Numbered from the stretch's first letter, positions 40,282-51,366 are shown. The stretch is 64,000 nucleotides of DNA from Saccharomycopsis crataegensis (GCF_037102585.1 NW_027043837.1:434001-498000), one strand, 5' to 3'. Notes: a model not told the origin generated them from the sequence alone. Made by a program: numbers and translations.

Positions 40282-42936
40282 TTATTTTGGTAAGCTTTCC
40301 CTAGTTTCCTTAAACTTCTTTTCGTACCCACTAATTTCATTAGAAAATTTCTTGTAATAGTTTGAAAATTCTCCAATGAACCGCTTGTTCACTGATTTTC
40401 CTTGATCGCTTGCCAAGTCATCATCCAACGTGATTTCACTAATAATTCTTTTCAGAAATTTACGGAAATTCACCACCCTTTTAAAATACCCTCGCACTAA
40501 CTTGAGATAGTTGTTATCTGTTAGACGAGAATACAAAAGAATCGAGTCCAACATATCTTGAATAATCTGCTTTGTTTGCTCAAATGATGTCTGGACAGTG
40601 GGAGAAGATCCCCCGCTAACAAAAGAATTCATTGGGGAAGGAGAGTAGCTACTAAGCGGAACTTGCGAATGGTGCTGGAAAATTGTACTGTTTATCGGTC
40701 CACTACGGCTGTGATCTTCACCAGCAGAAGATTTCAAGAAGCTGGCCTGCGGAGTTCCATCCACTAATCCTTTATAACTAATGGTAAAATGCTCCTCAAT
40801 AACTTGTTGAGATGAGGTGTATATGGATCTAAGGAGGTTCAAGTATCTATAATTTAGAATCGAAAGCCTAGCTAAGGCTTCAATAGTTTTGCGATCACTT
40901 TTTAATTCTGTTTTTGCCACTCTCATTGTATGTTGAAGGTCAAGGTATGCCTCTTCCAATAAGTTGATTAGATAGGAAGAAACTGCAAGCCAACGGAAAA
41001 TAATTTGAAATTTCGCAATTTCCGTCTGATCAATGATTAGTGACAATGGGGAAGGTAGCGTCAAATCAAATGTCAAATAATTTATCAAGTAATCTTCAAA
41101 CGAAACATGATTTGTACTCGAGCTGGAGCCGGAGTTAGTAGCATTCGAGCCCCTAGGACCAATAGACTCATTAACGATATTTTTTAGTGCCTGGTAGGAT
41201 GATGTATTGAAAATTCCTTCAGGATTTATCGGTTTGACATTAAGAATATCTTCAAGCTCAGTAAATATACAGACTGATTCAAGTTTCAAATCCCCAAATT
41301 TCAACAATAAAGTATCCTCATAGTAATAGTAAAAATCTCTTTGAAGTTCCGGTAAATGGTATTGTCCATTGCGACAATGACTTCTCAATGCTGGCATATT
41401 GTGAGATATGAGCGAAGAGAAAGAAACAGCAGATCTACCATGAATAAAGAGCAAGTTTCTTAAGTCCTGTATTATTCCAAGGAGATCATAACCATGATAG
41501 AATAAGGACATTAGTTGGTAGTTTGCACGGTAATACCAGTGCTCAACTTGGATATTTAGTAAGTTGATGTCACTGAGTGATTGGACAAAGTGAGTGTCTG
41601 TGGGTACTATCGAGCTGAAAGAGTTGGTTGAAGAATGTGCAGAAATATCCACAAAGGGAATGAGAATCCCGCAGTCTTTTACCATGTTCAAGTAAGTTCC
41701 CGTGAGCAAAAGCTTATTTCTAAGTGAATAATCTTCAAATTGTCTTGGTAAACCATCCCTCCTGAGCGAAAATTTCGAGTCCCACGGTGATGGACCAGTG
41801 GTGCCACTACTGGCGCTAGAATTTCCTGGAATATTCAAACCTGAAGATTTAGTGATATTATCTAATATTGTCCCTGATCTAAAATTGAAGATTGAGGATT
41901 CACTGCTAGTGGGTTTAATCATGAACTCATCAAACGGATCATCAATAATTCCATTTACTAGCCAGTTGTTCAACATCAGTAAGTAGTTTTGGGAAACGTG
42001 ATCAAATAGATTACCCAAAAATTGGACAATTTCTGGATTACCCTGGTTTTTCGTTATCTGTTGACTGATAGTTTTCAATACCACCCCACCTTTACACACC
42101 GACAATTGCGAGGTATCAGTAGAAAGGTCAAGGGCTCCGCTTGAACCGTTTTTTGATAGATCATTATTTCCTCTAAGTCTTGAATTATCGTGATCTAACA
42201 TCGCCGCCGAAGTTTCTGTGGTTCGTGTGGCAGCAATGAAATCCAGCTTTAAACCGGAAATGAAGTTTTGGAAATCATTGCTATGTAACAATCTCCGTTT
42301 TGAGTCCTTAAAGATTATATGGCAAATTTCATAAAGAATTCTGAGTTTGAGATCTGTTCCTCGGGATTTTAAATCATTGCTTAATAGGAGGATATTGTAC
42401 GCTGATAACCCATCCATTTGCGGTGTTCCTGGAGACCTTGCCAGTAATTTTTCAATTATCAATTCTAAGTTTAGTCGGAACTCATCAAGCGTAGATCTAA
42501 TGAAACCTGCCAACGACTGATTAATCTGTCCGAAATAGTTATTGTCATAAATTTTCACGAAGAATCCTAGCGCTGTATAAAACCTCCCCAATTTTATGAT
42601 CTCTTTGGTGATATCCTTCAATGACTGGTTTAAATGTTTGGATAATTTGTAATCAGGTCCTTTTAGAAGCGCCTCTAGTCCCTTTTCTGAGTTTTTCTCC
42701 TTCAATGCCTGGACATATGTGCTGGAGTATCTGATATAGGACCCTTCAAGACCAAGTAGCACATATGTCAAATCTTGGAGTATGAGTGCTTGTTGTAATT
42801 GCATATCGGCACCATTGAGGGATGGGCCTTGAACTTTGATATGATCCAGCGTAAGAATGGGAGGAGTCGAAGCAGAGGAGAGAATGAAGGGTAGTTCATT
42901 CCTATTTAGGAGCTGCACTGCGTCCATTATTGGCAA
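40282..42936 (-). CDS. SPC97: Gamma-tubulin complex subunit Spc97 (GCP2 type)
   Basis: An 884-residue gamma-tubulin complex protein matching Spc97, which with Spc98 and Tub4 nucleates microtubules at the spindle pole body. Diagnostic blocks are ALILQDLTYVLLGLEGSYIR near residue 50, comparable to the S. cerevisiae ALVVKDLLNVLIGLEGTYIR, and MLNNWLVNGIIDDPFDEFMI in GRIP1. In GRIP2 there is PSPLSLIIDQTEIAKFQIIF. The C-terminal part contains a serine-rich insert (about 730-780). It is more diverged than most genes here, as usual for yeast GCPs. Five in-frame CTG codons lie in places where leucine fits. Confidence 0.9.
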   Translation of the reverse strand: MPIMDAVQLLNRNELPFILSSASTPPILTLDHIKVQGPSLNGADMQLQQALILQDLTYVLLGLEGSYIRYSSTYVQALKEKNSEKGLEALLKGPDYKLSKHLNQSLKDITKEIIKLGRFYTALGFFVKIYDNNYFGQINQSLAGFIRSTLDEFRLNLELIIEKLLARSPGTPQMDGLSAYNILLLSNDLKSRGTDLKLRILYEICHIIFKDSKRRLLHSNDFQNFISGLKLDFIAATRTTETSAAMLDHDNSRLRGNNDLSKNGSSGALDLSTDTSQLSVCKGGVVLKTISQQITKNQGNPEIVQFLGNLFDHVSQNYLLMLNNWLVNGIIDDPFDEFMIKPTSSESSIFNFRSGTILDNITKSSGLNIPGNSSASSGTTGPSPWDSKFSLRRDGLPRQFEDYSLRNKLLLTGTYLNMVKDCGILIPFVDISAHSSTNSFSSIVPTDTHFVQSLSDINLLNIQVEHWYYRANYQLMSLFYHGYDLLGIIQDLRNLLFIHGRSAVSFSSLISHNMPALRSHCRNGQYHLPELQRDFYYYYEDTLLLKFGDLKLESVCIFTELEDILNVKPINPEGIFNTSSYQALKNIVNESIGPRGSNATNSGSSSSTNHVSFEDYLINYLTFDLTLPSPLSLIIDQTEIAKFQIIFRWLAVSSYLINLLEEAYLDLQHTMRVAKTELKSDRKTIEALARLSILNYRYLNLLRSIYTSSQQVIEEHFTISYKGLVDGTPQASFLKSSAGEDHSRSGPINSTIFQHHSQVPLSSYSPSPMNSFVSGGSSPTVQTSFEQTKQIIQDMLDSILLYSRLTDNNYLKLVRGYFKRVVNFRKFLKRIISEITLDDDLASDQGKSVNKRFIGEFSNYYKKFSNEISGYEKKFKETRESLPK

Positions 42937-43655
42937 TATTTATGTGGGTATCAAGTATATAAGCACACTTTTTGATGGGGGTTTCTTTCTTATGGATTTG
43001 TTTACTTTTTTTTTTTTTTTTGGCGTGCGATCTGATACTGCACGTGATCAATTTCCACCGGGTATTACCCCCTGTTACAGTGTAGGGCTGAATAGCAAAC
43101 ACACACATCCAACAAGAAGCTCCGCCGGTCAGTAGCGCTCATATTGAAACGTCCATCAGATACTGAATGAACAGAGATACTATCAAACTAGAGAAGAAAA
43201 ATGGGGAGGTTTTGTTGTTGTTAGAGGAGGGCTGGTTTTCCATTCACAGGAAAACCAGCCAGAATTTCATGATGTCATTTTCTCATTGATTCCACTGATG
43301 GTGATAACACTTGTACATAACAACAACTTTGCTGTGCAATTATTCTCCATGGGCATATAGTTTAAAACAGTACGATTGCCCCAATCGCTGCTGGTCTGTA
43401 CAATATCGGTGGATACCACCAGGAAGGGAGGGAGGGCAACCTGATTACTGCCGGATCTGGTGAACATAAAGAGGGGCCCCAGGCCCCCCCCATCGCTTAC
43501 GGATCCCTTTAGCGGTAAACACCAGACCAAACTCACTATCAACCACTGTTCTTGTGGTGAAAAATCTTCAGCAGAGCTTTACCAGGAAAAGTTTCTCATA
43601 AGTTCCTTTTACTTCTTTTGTTACATCGACACAAAACCAAAAGACTCTGCTCACG
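42937..43655. other. Divergent intergenic region with a perfect hairpin
   Basis: Shared upstream region of SPC97 and the aldolase-like gene. It contains CACGTG (43042-43047), a perfect inverted repeat at 43230-43260 and a GGGGCCCC-type tract near 43476. No gene is supported. Confidence 0.5.
43230..43260. repeat. Perfect 12-bp inverted repeat with 7-nt loop
   Basis: GGCTGGTTTTCC (43230-43241) and GGAAAACCAGCC (43249-43260) are exact reverse complements, with ATTCACA between them. It lies about 400 bp upstream of the aldolase-like gene. Confidence 0.95.
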
Positions 43656-44576
43656 ATGATCAAGACAACCACCGAAACCAAGATAACCGCTACCGCTAGC
43701 AGCAGCAGCAATAATCAAGATAACAGCAAAAAACCACCAATCAAACAAGGAGCTCAAAACATTAGTCAGGGTTTCCCTACACCATTTCCAGTGCCAACCT
43801 CTTTTGCTTCGGTGTACCACCATCGTAAATGGATGCTTGAACATATGGCTGGCGCCTTTAGAGTATTTGCTCGTAAAGGTTATAACGAAGGTGGTGCGGG
43901 GCACATCTCTTTGAGAGACCCAGAAGACCCAAACACTTTCTGGATCAACCCTTTGAATATCCATTTTGGATTATTGAAAGCAAGTGATATGGTCAGAGTC
44001 GATGAAGAAGGAAATGTTATTGGTGGCAACCAAGTTGCCGTGAATGCTGCTGGGTTCAAAATTCATTCGGCATTACACAAAGCCCGGCCTGATGTCAACG
44101 CTGCTTGTCATACCCATTCCATTTATGGTAAAGCTTGGTCATGTTTTGGTAAACCCGTTGAAATGTTGAACCAAGACTCTTGTACTTTCCATGGCTGTCA
44201 AGCAGTTTACACCGATTTCGGTGGGGTGGTGTTGGAATCCGAAGAAGGTGAGAAAATCGCCGAGGCGTTGGGTGAACAAAATAAGGTGGTGATTTTGCAA
44301 AACCATGGGTTGTTGACCACCGGAGAAACTATCGATGAGGCCGCTTACAGATTCACGTTGTTGGAAAACACTTGTCATGCCCAACTCTTGGCGGATTCTA
44401 ACCTCAACTTCAAAAAGAATTTTATTGCTGATGAACAAGCCGCTTACACTAGGGAGATGGTTGGTGATTCAGAAACTTTGTACGGTGATTTCCAAAACGA
44501 TTATTTGATGGAAGTGAAATTGTGTAATGGCGATTTCTTGTTCCCAGAAGACTATGACCTTGAAACCATCAAATGA
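43656..44576 (+). CDS. Class II aldolase/adducin-domain protein (mug14-like)
   Basis: A 306-residue cytosolic protein with a class II aldolase/adducin head domain from about residue 50. Visible metal-site and core motifs are GGAGHISLRDPEDPNTFWIN, ACHTHSIYGKAWSCFGKP with the H-x-H pair, TDFGGVVLESEEGEKIAEAL and ILQNHGLLTTGETIDEAAYR. The set resembles the fungal group that includes S. pombe mug14 rather than Mde1 of methionine salvage. The first 45 residues are a Thr/Ser/Asn-rich leader. Substrate is unknown; members may be aldolases, epimerases or non-catalytic. Confidence 0.85.
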   Translation: MIKTTTETKITATASSSSNNQDNSKKPPIKQGAQNISQGFPTPFPVPTSFASVYHHRKWMLEHMAGAFRVFARKGYNEGGAGHISLRDPEDPNTFWINPLNIHFGLLKASDMVRVDEEGNVIGGNQVAVNAAGFKIHSALHKARPDVNAACHTHSIYGKAWSCFGKPVEMLNQDSCTFHGCQAVYTDFGGVVLESEEGEKIAEALGEQNKVVILQNHGLLTTGETIDEAAYRFTLLENTCHAQLLADSNLNFKKNFIADEQAAYTREMVGDSETLYGDFQNDYLMEVKLCNGDFLFPEDYDLETIK

Positions 44577-45062
44577 GTGCTTTATTTACTGTTCCATGAA
44601 GTTATGTTTGTTTGTTGTCGTTCGCTAGACCGAATTTTTCCATTACGGATTATTGATTTGCTATTTATTGTCTATATTATGTTGTTGAGTTTCTAACATG
44701 TTTGTAAACTATATAGATATTTCTTTTTTTTTTTTTGTCTATCAACAGTTCTTGAGTAATTTACTGGTATAAACAATTCAAATTAAAAACTCAGCAAATT
44801 TAATGAAATGAGGAGAGTTTTTGATGTTAGTATCTGACTTCCGGATATAACTTAGATAAATATCACTCAAGTACTTATTCCAAATGTACAATTGAAGCTA
44901 CAATTTTTTTTTTTTTTATTCACAAATCATCCATTAATTTTTGAAAAAAAAAATATAATCATATAGCCTATTATAAAAAATATAATGTGTAAAGTATAGT
45001 ACAAAAATCAACAAATATATATAATTTCAAATGTTGTCAAAATCTCAAGAAGGTGAGGAAAA
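44577..45062. other. Convergent intergenic region before the Hsp70 gene
   Basis: 3' flanks of two convergent genes with T-runs at 44724-44736 and 44905-44917 and poly-A near 44945. No supported gene. Confidence 0.5.
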
Positions 45063-47024
45063 CTAATCAACTTCTTCAACGGTTGGACCGGCGGCACCTT
45101 CAGCTTCAGCAGCACCACCTGGAGCGGCACCTGGGAAACCACCTGGAGCACCGCCTGGAGCGGCACCTGGAGCACCACCAGCTTGATAGAACTTGGTCAT
45201 AATTGGATTAGAAACACCTTCCAATTCCTTTTGCTTGTCCTTGAATTCTTCAGTAGTAGCAGTAGTGTTGGAATCTAACCAAGAAATTGCTTCGTCAATG
45301 GCCTTTTCCAAAGTTTCCAAGTCGGCAGCATCAACCTTTTCCTTGAAATTGGCTTCACCAATAGTGTTCTTCAAAGAATAAGCATATGATTCCAAACCGT
45401 TCTTAGCACCAATACGTTCGGCTTCCTTTTCATCTTCTTCCTTGAACTTTTCAGCTTCGGAAACCATTCTTTCGATATCTTCTTTGGACAATCTACCCTT
45501 ATCGTTGGTGATGGTGATCTTGCTGGTCTTACCAGTACCCTTTTCAAGGGCAGAAACATTCAAAATACCATTAGCATCAATGTCAAAAGTAACTTCAATT
45601 TGTGGAACCCCTCTTGGAGCAGGTGGAATACCAGATAATTCAAACTTACCCAACAAGTTGTTGTCCTTGGTCTTGGCTCTTTCACCTTCAAACACTTGAA
45701 TTAAAACACCTGGTTGGTTGTCAGCATAAGTAGAGAAGGTTTCAGACTTCTTGGTTGGAATAGTGGAGTTTCTTGGAATCAACTTGGTCATAACACCACC
45801 AGCAGTTTCAATACCAAGGGATAATGGGGTGACATCCAACAATAACAAATCTTGAGTCTTGGAAGAAGTGTCACCAGTCAAAATAGCAGCTTGGACAGCA
45901 GCACCGTAGGCAACGGCTTCATCTGGGTTGATAGATCTGTTCAATTCTTTACCATTGAAGTAATCAGAAACCAATTTTTGAACCTTTGGAATTCTAGTAG
46001 AACCACCAACGAGGACAATTTCGTGGACTTGAGACTTGTCAATCTTGGAGTCCTTCAAAACTTTTTCAACTGGGTCCAAAGTGGATCTGAACAAGTCACC
46101 ACATAATTCTTCAAATCTGGCTCTGGTGATGGAAGTGTAAAAGTCAATACCTTCAAACAAAGAATCAATTTCAACTGAAGTTTGGGTAGATGATGACAAA
46201 GCTCTCTTAGCTCTTTCACAAGCAGTTCTCAATCTTCTCAAAGCTCTTTGGTTGGAAGACATATCCTTCTTGTTTTTACGCTTGAATTCTTGCATAAAGT
46301 GGTTGACCAATCGGTTATCGAAATCTTCACCACCCAAGTGAGTGTCACCAGCAGTGGCCTTAACTTCGAAAATACCTTCGTCAATAGACAATAAAGAAAC
46401 ATCAAAAGTACCACCACCCAAGTCAAAGATCAAAACATTGTGTTCACCTTTACCGTCATCCTTCTTGTCCAAACCATAAGCAATGGCAGCAGCGGTTGGT
46501 TCGTTAATAATACGCAAGACGTTAAGACCAGCAATCAAACCGGCATCCTTGGTGGCTTGTCTTTGAGAATCGTTGAAGTAGGCTGGGACGGTAATAACGG
46601 CATCAGTGACCTTCCCACCCAAAAAGGCTTCGGCAGTTTCCTTCATACTGGTCAACACCATACTGGAAATTTCTTCTGGAGTAAACACCTTGGTTTCACC
46701 CTTGTAATCAACTTGGATCTTTGGCTTACCACCATCGTTGATAACCTTGAATGGGAAATGCTTAATATCACCTTGAACTTCTGGGTCATCAAACTTTCTA
46801 CCAATCAAACGTTTAGCGTCAAACACAGTATTCTTTGGGTTCATAGCAGCTTGATTCTTGGCGGAATCACCAATGAGACGTTCGGTGTCGGTAAAAGACA
46901 CAAAAGATGGGGTAGTTCTGTTACCTTGCGAGTTGGCGAGAATTTCAACTCTTTCGGACCCAGATTGGTAAATACCAACGGCAGAGTAGGTAGTACCCAA
47001 ATCAATACCAATAGCTTGTGTCAT
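45063..47024 (-). CDS. Cytosolic Hsp70 chaperone (Ssa type)
   Basis: A 653-residue cytosolic Hsp70. The ATPase domain has [55 protein letters not shown] and [17 protein letters not shown]. The linker DLLLLDV leads into the substrate domain. The tail is rich in Gly, Ala and Pro and ends EEVD, the contact for TPR co-chaperones such as Sti1. This ending and the length place it with Ssa rather than Ssb, Kar2 or Ssc1. Codon use is strongly biased to preferred codons. Heat-shock elements and a TATA box lie upstream. Confidence 0.97.
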   Translation of the reverse strand: MTQAIGIDLGTTYSAVGIYQSGSERVEILANSQGNRTTPSFVSFTDTERLIGDSAKNQAAMNPKNTVFDAKRLIGRKFDDPEVQGDIKHFPFKVINDGGKPKIQVDYKGETKVFTPEEISSMVLTSMKETAEAFLGGKVTDAVITVPAYFNDSQRQATKDAGLIAGLNVLRIINEPTAAAIAYGLDKKDDGKGEHNVLIFDLGGGTFDVSLLSIDEGIFEVKATAGDTHLGGEDFDNRLVNHFMQEFKRKNKKDMSSNQRALRRLRTACERAKRALSSSTQTSVEIDSLFEGIDFYTSITRARFEELCGDLFRSTLDPVEKVLKDSKIDKSQVHEIVLVGGSTRIPKVQKLVSDYFNGKELNRSINPDEAVAYGAAVQAAILTGDTSSKTQDLLLLDVTPLSLGIETAGGVMTKLIPRNSTIPTKKSETFSTYADNQPGVLIQVFEGERAKTKDNNLLGKFELSGIPPAPRGVPQIEVTFDIDANGILNVSALEKGTGKTSKITITNDKGRLSKEDIERMVSEAEKFKEEDEKEAERIGAKNGLESYAYSLKNTIGEANFKEKVDAADLETLEKAIDEAISWLDSNTTATTEEFKDKQKELEGVSNPIMTKFYQAGGAPGAAPGGAPGGFPGAAPGGAAEAEGAAGPTVEEVD

Positions 47025-47206
47025 TGTGGAATATTGTTGTTTGTTGTTGTGTGTGTGTGTGATTGTAATTAGTTAACTAGGAGTAGTATAACAAAATCTA
47101 ATGAAATGTAAAGTGTAATAGTATAAATAAAAATGTAAAATGTAATGAAGAGTAAAATATGAATTTTAAAATAGCAATATACAGAAGAAGGGGGGCCACC
47201 GGGGTG

Positions 47207-47306
47207 CTTATATATTGATATTGGCCGTGGGATGGAATATTCTAGTAGGGTGTGGAACTTCAGGAACGTTCTGTGTGGCAACGTGATTTGCCAGAAGGTT
47301 CTGGAA
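47207..47306 (-). promoter_or_regulatory. Heat-shock elements and TATA box of the Hsp70 gene
   Basis: Inverted GAA/TTC arrays are clear: GAATATTC at 47235-47242, a four-unit array GAA-TTC-GAA-TTC at 47255-47271, and a three-unit array at 47294-47306. A TATATAAG on the minus strand (47214-47207) lies between them and the gene, about 185 bp upstream of the start codon. These are classic Hsf1 binding arrays. Confidence 0.9.
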
Positions 47307-47487
47307 TCTCGCAGCGCCCACCGACCCACAGCAACCTTCTAGCAATCTCCGTGATGCACGTCAAAACTGAGAACCGAGAACTGTCACGTGGATAGACTGA
47401 GGATTTCCGAGGGCTTTCGGTTCACTATGGATATACTTTGAGTATACAAATTACAGCTTCTTATATATTAATAAAACAGCAATCCCT

Positions 47488-49641
47488 CTATATATGTGAT
47501 TTCCTGCCAATAACGCAATTGTACCACCAAGTGATAGCAACATCTGCTTTCACCAACCCAAGATCATTAGATATCACCTCCCAAAGCTTTTTCTCGCAAT
47601 ACTCTCGCTCTACCCCTCCTTGGCACTTGACAATCTGTACGTGCAATTTTTGTAACCAGTACAACATCACAGACGTTTCAATGTACGGAACAGTACTAAT
47701 AAATGCCGTGATAACTGCTGATCGAGTGGTCGGTGGCATCTCTTTGCTAGTTGTTCCAATATTGCCAGCTTCGGGTTTCACAGCATCAATTATGGCCCGC
47801 CCTGGGGATTCATGCAAGATTCTGGCATAAATTTTATTCAATATGATTTCCTGGAGCTGTGGATCATGTCTTCCGAGTGTTCCGTCCCCGTGAACCAACC
47901 CTCCGATTTCACTAGTCGCCACAACCAATTGATTATAACTTAAAACTATTGGGAATTGGTGGAGTACCACCCCCATATAATCCACCACATAATTACAATT
48001 GGACTCTGCCAATTTTTCAAGCTTCAAACTCGCGAGTTTCACAGAATGGCAATTCTCAAGAATAGATCTCGTTCCACCAACATTTTGGAAATCGATGGTA
48101 CGATACGGTTTAGTTAGAAATTCTGTCACCACCGGATTGATTACCTTGTCATAATACTTAGAAGTGCATATCGATACAAGCAGTTCCCAATATCCTAACA
48201 AAAATAAAACCTTAGACCTAGCTGAAGGATCACGGATTAAATCCGAGAATTGGATTTGAGAAATGAAGAAATCGCTTAATGATTCTGCTGATGATGGGGG
48301 AGCATCAGGCATGGCAATTGTGCTCGTATTAATTATTCCAATGCTGGTGGAGTAAATGTCCTTATAAGCACTAAACCCTCCGGTTCCAATTTTATCAATG
48401 ATGAAATGATAGTAGAATAGAGTTTTCAATATTGTTTCAGCAAAATCAGCAAAATGGCTTCTTTGAAGTTCCATATCTTTTTGATACCAGTTGGTGATAA
48501 ATCTTGGAAAAAACAGGTAAGATGACTGGCTCAAACAACGAGACTCCAATGACAAGTTAACCACTGATTGGAAGATTATTACCGTTGAAAACACAATTTG
48601 TTTCAAAAGATCCCAATACGAAGCCATGAATTCAACATTAAACTTTCTGGAGTTTTCAAAGGCAATGTCATGTATTCGTTTACTAAACGTCAACATTATC
48701 TGTAAACTTATACCCAAAGATTCAAAATCATTTTGGACCCCAGATTCATATAATGCACTATCCACCACAAGTGACATCTTGTTAAAAATTCTCAAAACTG
48801 GTTGGTGTAATAATAATGAATGTACTGCATTTTTATCATCATTATATATTCTGAGCGCATCACCACCGTTGAACCCTAAAGAGCTGTTATATACCAAATT
48901 CAAGGCAAATATGGCAATTGGTCCTCTTAAAGATCTCTTTTTAAGACCATCGCCATAAGGGACCGACTCAAGAACCGGGAAAACATTTGCAAAGCATAGT
49001 AAACTCAATGCTTTAACTTCATAGATTTGTCGATCATCCGAATTCAACGCCATTATGAAATTTAGATTCTCCACCAACGATTCAAGTGCCAATTTATCGA
49101 ACTTATTGAAAAATAGTGCCAGTTCTGGGTCGAGGTATCCTTGAAGGGTATCTCTTGCCAGCAACATCCCCGTTAGAATTAATGTTTGTTTCAACATATT
49201 TTGCGGGCTTCTGTCTTTGACATTAATAGTGGTTAATATAAGATTATAGAATGTTGTCAATGAGATAGTTGGGCAGGAAACGAGAATTTTCCTCTCGACG
49301 ACATGCTGAATGATTTCCACAATCATGTAAGCTTCTTGAAAATTTATAATTCCAGGCATTATTGGAGCTATATTAATCTGAGTGAAAAACACAGGGGAAT
49401 TGATTAAACCTGAGATAACGGACACCAATTGAGGTTCATTTTTAATTATCGGAATATAGTAAGCGATGTTTGAAAGTAGTTGACGACCAATTCCCGGTGA
49501 TGGGGAAGTATTAGTCAAACGATAAACCAAGTGTTCTATTTGTGCATCTTGCGATTGATCAGACGAGAAGAACTGCTGGAGCAGTTGTGATTGCTTTTGA
49601 TTATGGCGTGGTTTATGAGACTGAAAACCTGGCCTGTCCAT
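47488..49641 (-). CDS. PEX8: Intraperoxisomal peroxin Pex8
   Basis: A 717-residue orthologue of Pex8, the intraperoxisomal peroxin that links docking and RING complexes and helps unload cargo from Pex5. It matches S. cerevisiae Pex8 in LLSNIAYYIPIIKNEPQL near residue 56, DKIGTGGFSAYKDIYS in the middle and LWEVISNDLGL followed by ITWWYNCV at the end. Length is close to the larger Pex8 of methylotrophic yeasts. The C-terminal tripeptide is SHI instead of the usual SKL or AKL signal. An ACGCGT lies at 49672-49677, upstream of the start. Confidence 0.9.
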   Translation of the reverse strand: MDRPGFQSHKPRHNQKQSQLLQQFFSSDQSQDAQIEHLVYRLTNTSPSPGIGRQLLSNIAYYIPIIKNEPQLVSVISGLINSPVFFTQINIAPIMPGIINFQEAYMIVEIIQHVVERKILVSCPTISLTTFYNLILTTINVKDRSPQNMLKQTLILTGMLLARDTLQGYLDPELALFFNKFDKLALESLVENLNFIMALNSDDRQIYEVKALSLLCFANVFPVLESVPYGDGLKKRSLRGPIAIFALNLVYNSSLGFNGGDALRIYNDDKNAVHSLLLHQPVLRIFNKMSLVVDSALYESGVQNDFESLGISLQIMLTFSKRIHDIAFENSRKFNVEFMASYWDLLKQIVFSTVIIFQSVVNLSLESRCLSQSSYLFFPRFITNWYQKDMELQRSHFADFAETILKTLFYYHFIIDKIGTGGFSAYKDIYSTSIGIINTSTIAMPDAPPSSAESLSDFFISQIQFSDLIRDPSARSKVLFLLGYWELLVSICTSKYYDKVINPVVTEFLTKPYRTIDFQNVGGTRSILENCHSVKLASLKLEKLAESNCNYVVDYMGVVLHQFPIVLSYNQLVVATSEIGGLVHGDGTLGRHDPQLQEIILNKIYARILHESPGRAIIDAVKPEAGNIGTTSKEMPPTTRSAVITAFISTVPYIETSVMLYWLQKLHVQIVKCQGGVEREYCEKKLWEVISNDLGLVKADVAITWWYNCVIGRKSHI

Positions 49642-50155
49642 TCTTTAATAGACCGAGTTACTTTTTTTAGCACGCGTTGGCGATAGCGCTTGCCACCGTT
49701 ACACACAATTTTTTTTGGTTTTTTTCCCCCCCAACTTTCGGGAACGTGATAATATATCCCAATGTCTTATCATCCAGGACAAGCAATACCAAAAGCCAAA
49801 GATGAGGGATTCTATAAGACTTTGTAGTTTAGGATATGTCAGATGTAGACCTTTACATTGTGAAAACAAAAAATAATAATAAGATATATATATAAATGTA
49901 TTTATATATACAACATCATTTCTCCTCAATGTTTTGTGCTTCAATAATAGCAAATTTGCAGCTATTGTTGTGATATGTCGGCATCGGCACCCCACGAACT
50001 CATCATCATCATCAACAGCAACAACAACAACAACAACAACAACATCATCATCATCGCATCTTCTAATCAAGTAATGATCATTTTACTCGTCTACAATAAT
50101 AATCTTAGTGCAAAAATGGTCTTATTTAATGTAATATTTTCAAAACTCAAGCTCA
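49642..50155. other. Intergenic region with trinucleotide repeats
   Basis: Holds a T/C-rich tract (49709-49732) and an AAC/ATC trinucleotide run (about 50000-50055), giving Asn/Ile repeats if read in frame. No supported gene. Confidence 0.5.
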
Positions 50156-50308
50156 TTAGCTAGTAATAATTTCACGAATATATAAAACAAACCCTCGGAC
50201 AATAGTAGTATTTGGTACATCTTCAATCATATCAATTGCAACAAAATGCCCAATGAGATATGACAGAAGAGCGATAAACATGACAACAAGATAAGCACCA
50301 AATTTCAT
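50156..50308 (-). CDS. Possible 50-residue membrane microprotein
   Basis: A short minus-strand frame, MKFGAYLVVMFIALLSYLIG at its start, with a single strong hydrophobic segment (about 4-25) followed by a polar tail ending REIITS. It stands in an intergenic gap with no overlapping gene, and TATA-like sequence is nearby. I recognise no family. It could be a small tail- or signal-anchored protein or chance open sequence. Confidence 0.3.
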   Translation of the reverse strand: MKFGAYLVVMFIALLSYLIGHFVAIDMIEDVPNTTIVRGFVLYIREIITS

Positions 50309-50545
50309 ATTGAATTGTGGCTAGGTGGATGAAAGGAACCAATGGATTAACAAAATATGGAAAGAGAGACTAGGGGTTTTAATTAAAACTCAGCTCAATT
50401 CAATTCCTCTCAAACTAGTACAAACCAATATTTCCAATTGGCATCAAAAAAAGCAGTGCATTTACCATAACAAACTAACGAAAATAAAAATAAAAATGGG
50501 ATAAAATAAAAAAGATAAAACAGTTATTACTTTTTACCTCATATT

Positions 50546-50812
50546 TTAGTTCTTTTCAATTTTGCTGATTTCACTTTCCAAAGTGGCGGTTTGTTCCTTG
50601 ATCTTGGCCAAGCTGTCTTTCAATTTCTTCAATTGTTCTCTTTCATGTTCCTTGATGTACATGTCTTCTTGGGCCTTTTCCTTTTCGCTGAAGGCCTTGG
50701 AACCTGGGGCAACATGTCCTTCACTGTAGGATCTAACGGCAAAAGATGGAGCGGCAACGACTCTCTTAGCAGCACCGGAGACGGCAAGACGACGGGTTAA
50801 AGCGAAAACCAT
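50546..50812 (-). CDS. INH1: Mitochondrial F1-ATPase inhibitor (IF1/Inh1)
   Basis: An 88-residue IF1-type protein that blocks ATP hydrolysis by F1 when the membrane potential falls. A mitochondrial presequence (about 1-28, RRLAVSGAAKRVVAAPSFAV) precedes the inhibitory helix: SEGHVAPGSKAFSEKEKAQE with DMYIKEHEREQLKKLKD. A coiled-coil end follows (ATLESEISKIEKN). Length matches Inh1 (85 residues); Stf1 is a close paralogue in S. cerevisiae, so the choice of name rests on best fit. Confidence 0.93.
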   Translation of the reverse strand: MVFALTRRLAVSGAAKRVVAAPSFAVRSYSEGHVAPGSKAFSEKEKAQEDMYIKEHEREQLKKLKDSLAKIKEQTATLESEISKIEKN

Positions 50813-51366
50813 TGTTGATATTTGTTCAATTGAGTTGACTGGTGATGCGTAATATTAATTGTTGCAATACAGACAGAAGCAAAATATAAAGCGGGAGAGA
50901 AGCAGCAATAATTTGGACGAAGAAAAAAGGCGAATTTGATTCGATGCCCACTGGTTAGGAGCGTTGATAGAAAACCACCCTACTATATGCACTGTCATTG
51001 CATTTAGACCACTAAACTACCATAATTATATTAATATACAGCAAACAACAAACTAGCTATATTTCATTTCATTCACTATATAAAACCAAATAATCAAAAC
51101 CCCCCAGAAAGATAAAGCCTAAATAACAAAGGCTAAAAAAATAAATAAAAAAATAAAATAACACACAGAAAAAGTCAACAAAAAACCCTCCTAAAACAAC
51201 CATGAATGACAAAAAAATAAAATCAAAAAGATTACCACTGCTACATGAAAGCAAAGTACCTATAAGACAGGCTAAATATAGATAGATAGAGAGAGAGAGA
51301 AAAAAAAATAAAAATAAAGAGACACATCAACACAAAAAAGAGGCTAACAGAAACCAGTCAATGAAT
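50813..51366. other. Intergenic region downstream of the ZZ-domain gene
   Basis: A-rich sequence with a purine GA microsatellite (about 51275-51302). No supported gene. Confidence 0.5.

Noticed and set aside
40282-42936. CUG codon reassignment (CTG clade)
   Set aside because: CTG is rare in several genes (none in MSS1), but the five CTG codons in SPC97 fall where leucine fits, for example in RKFLKRI, so rarity is better explained by codon bias. Not decisive.
46440-47072. 210-codon open frame opposite the Hsp70 gene
   Set aside because: It lies antisense to a strongly codon-biased, fully conserved gene; such mirror frames arise from the codon bias and this one has no family.
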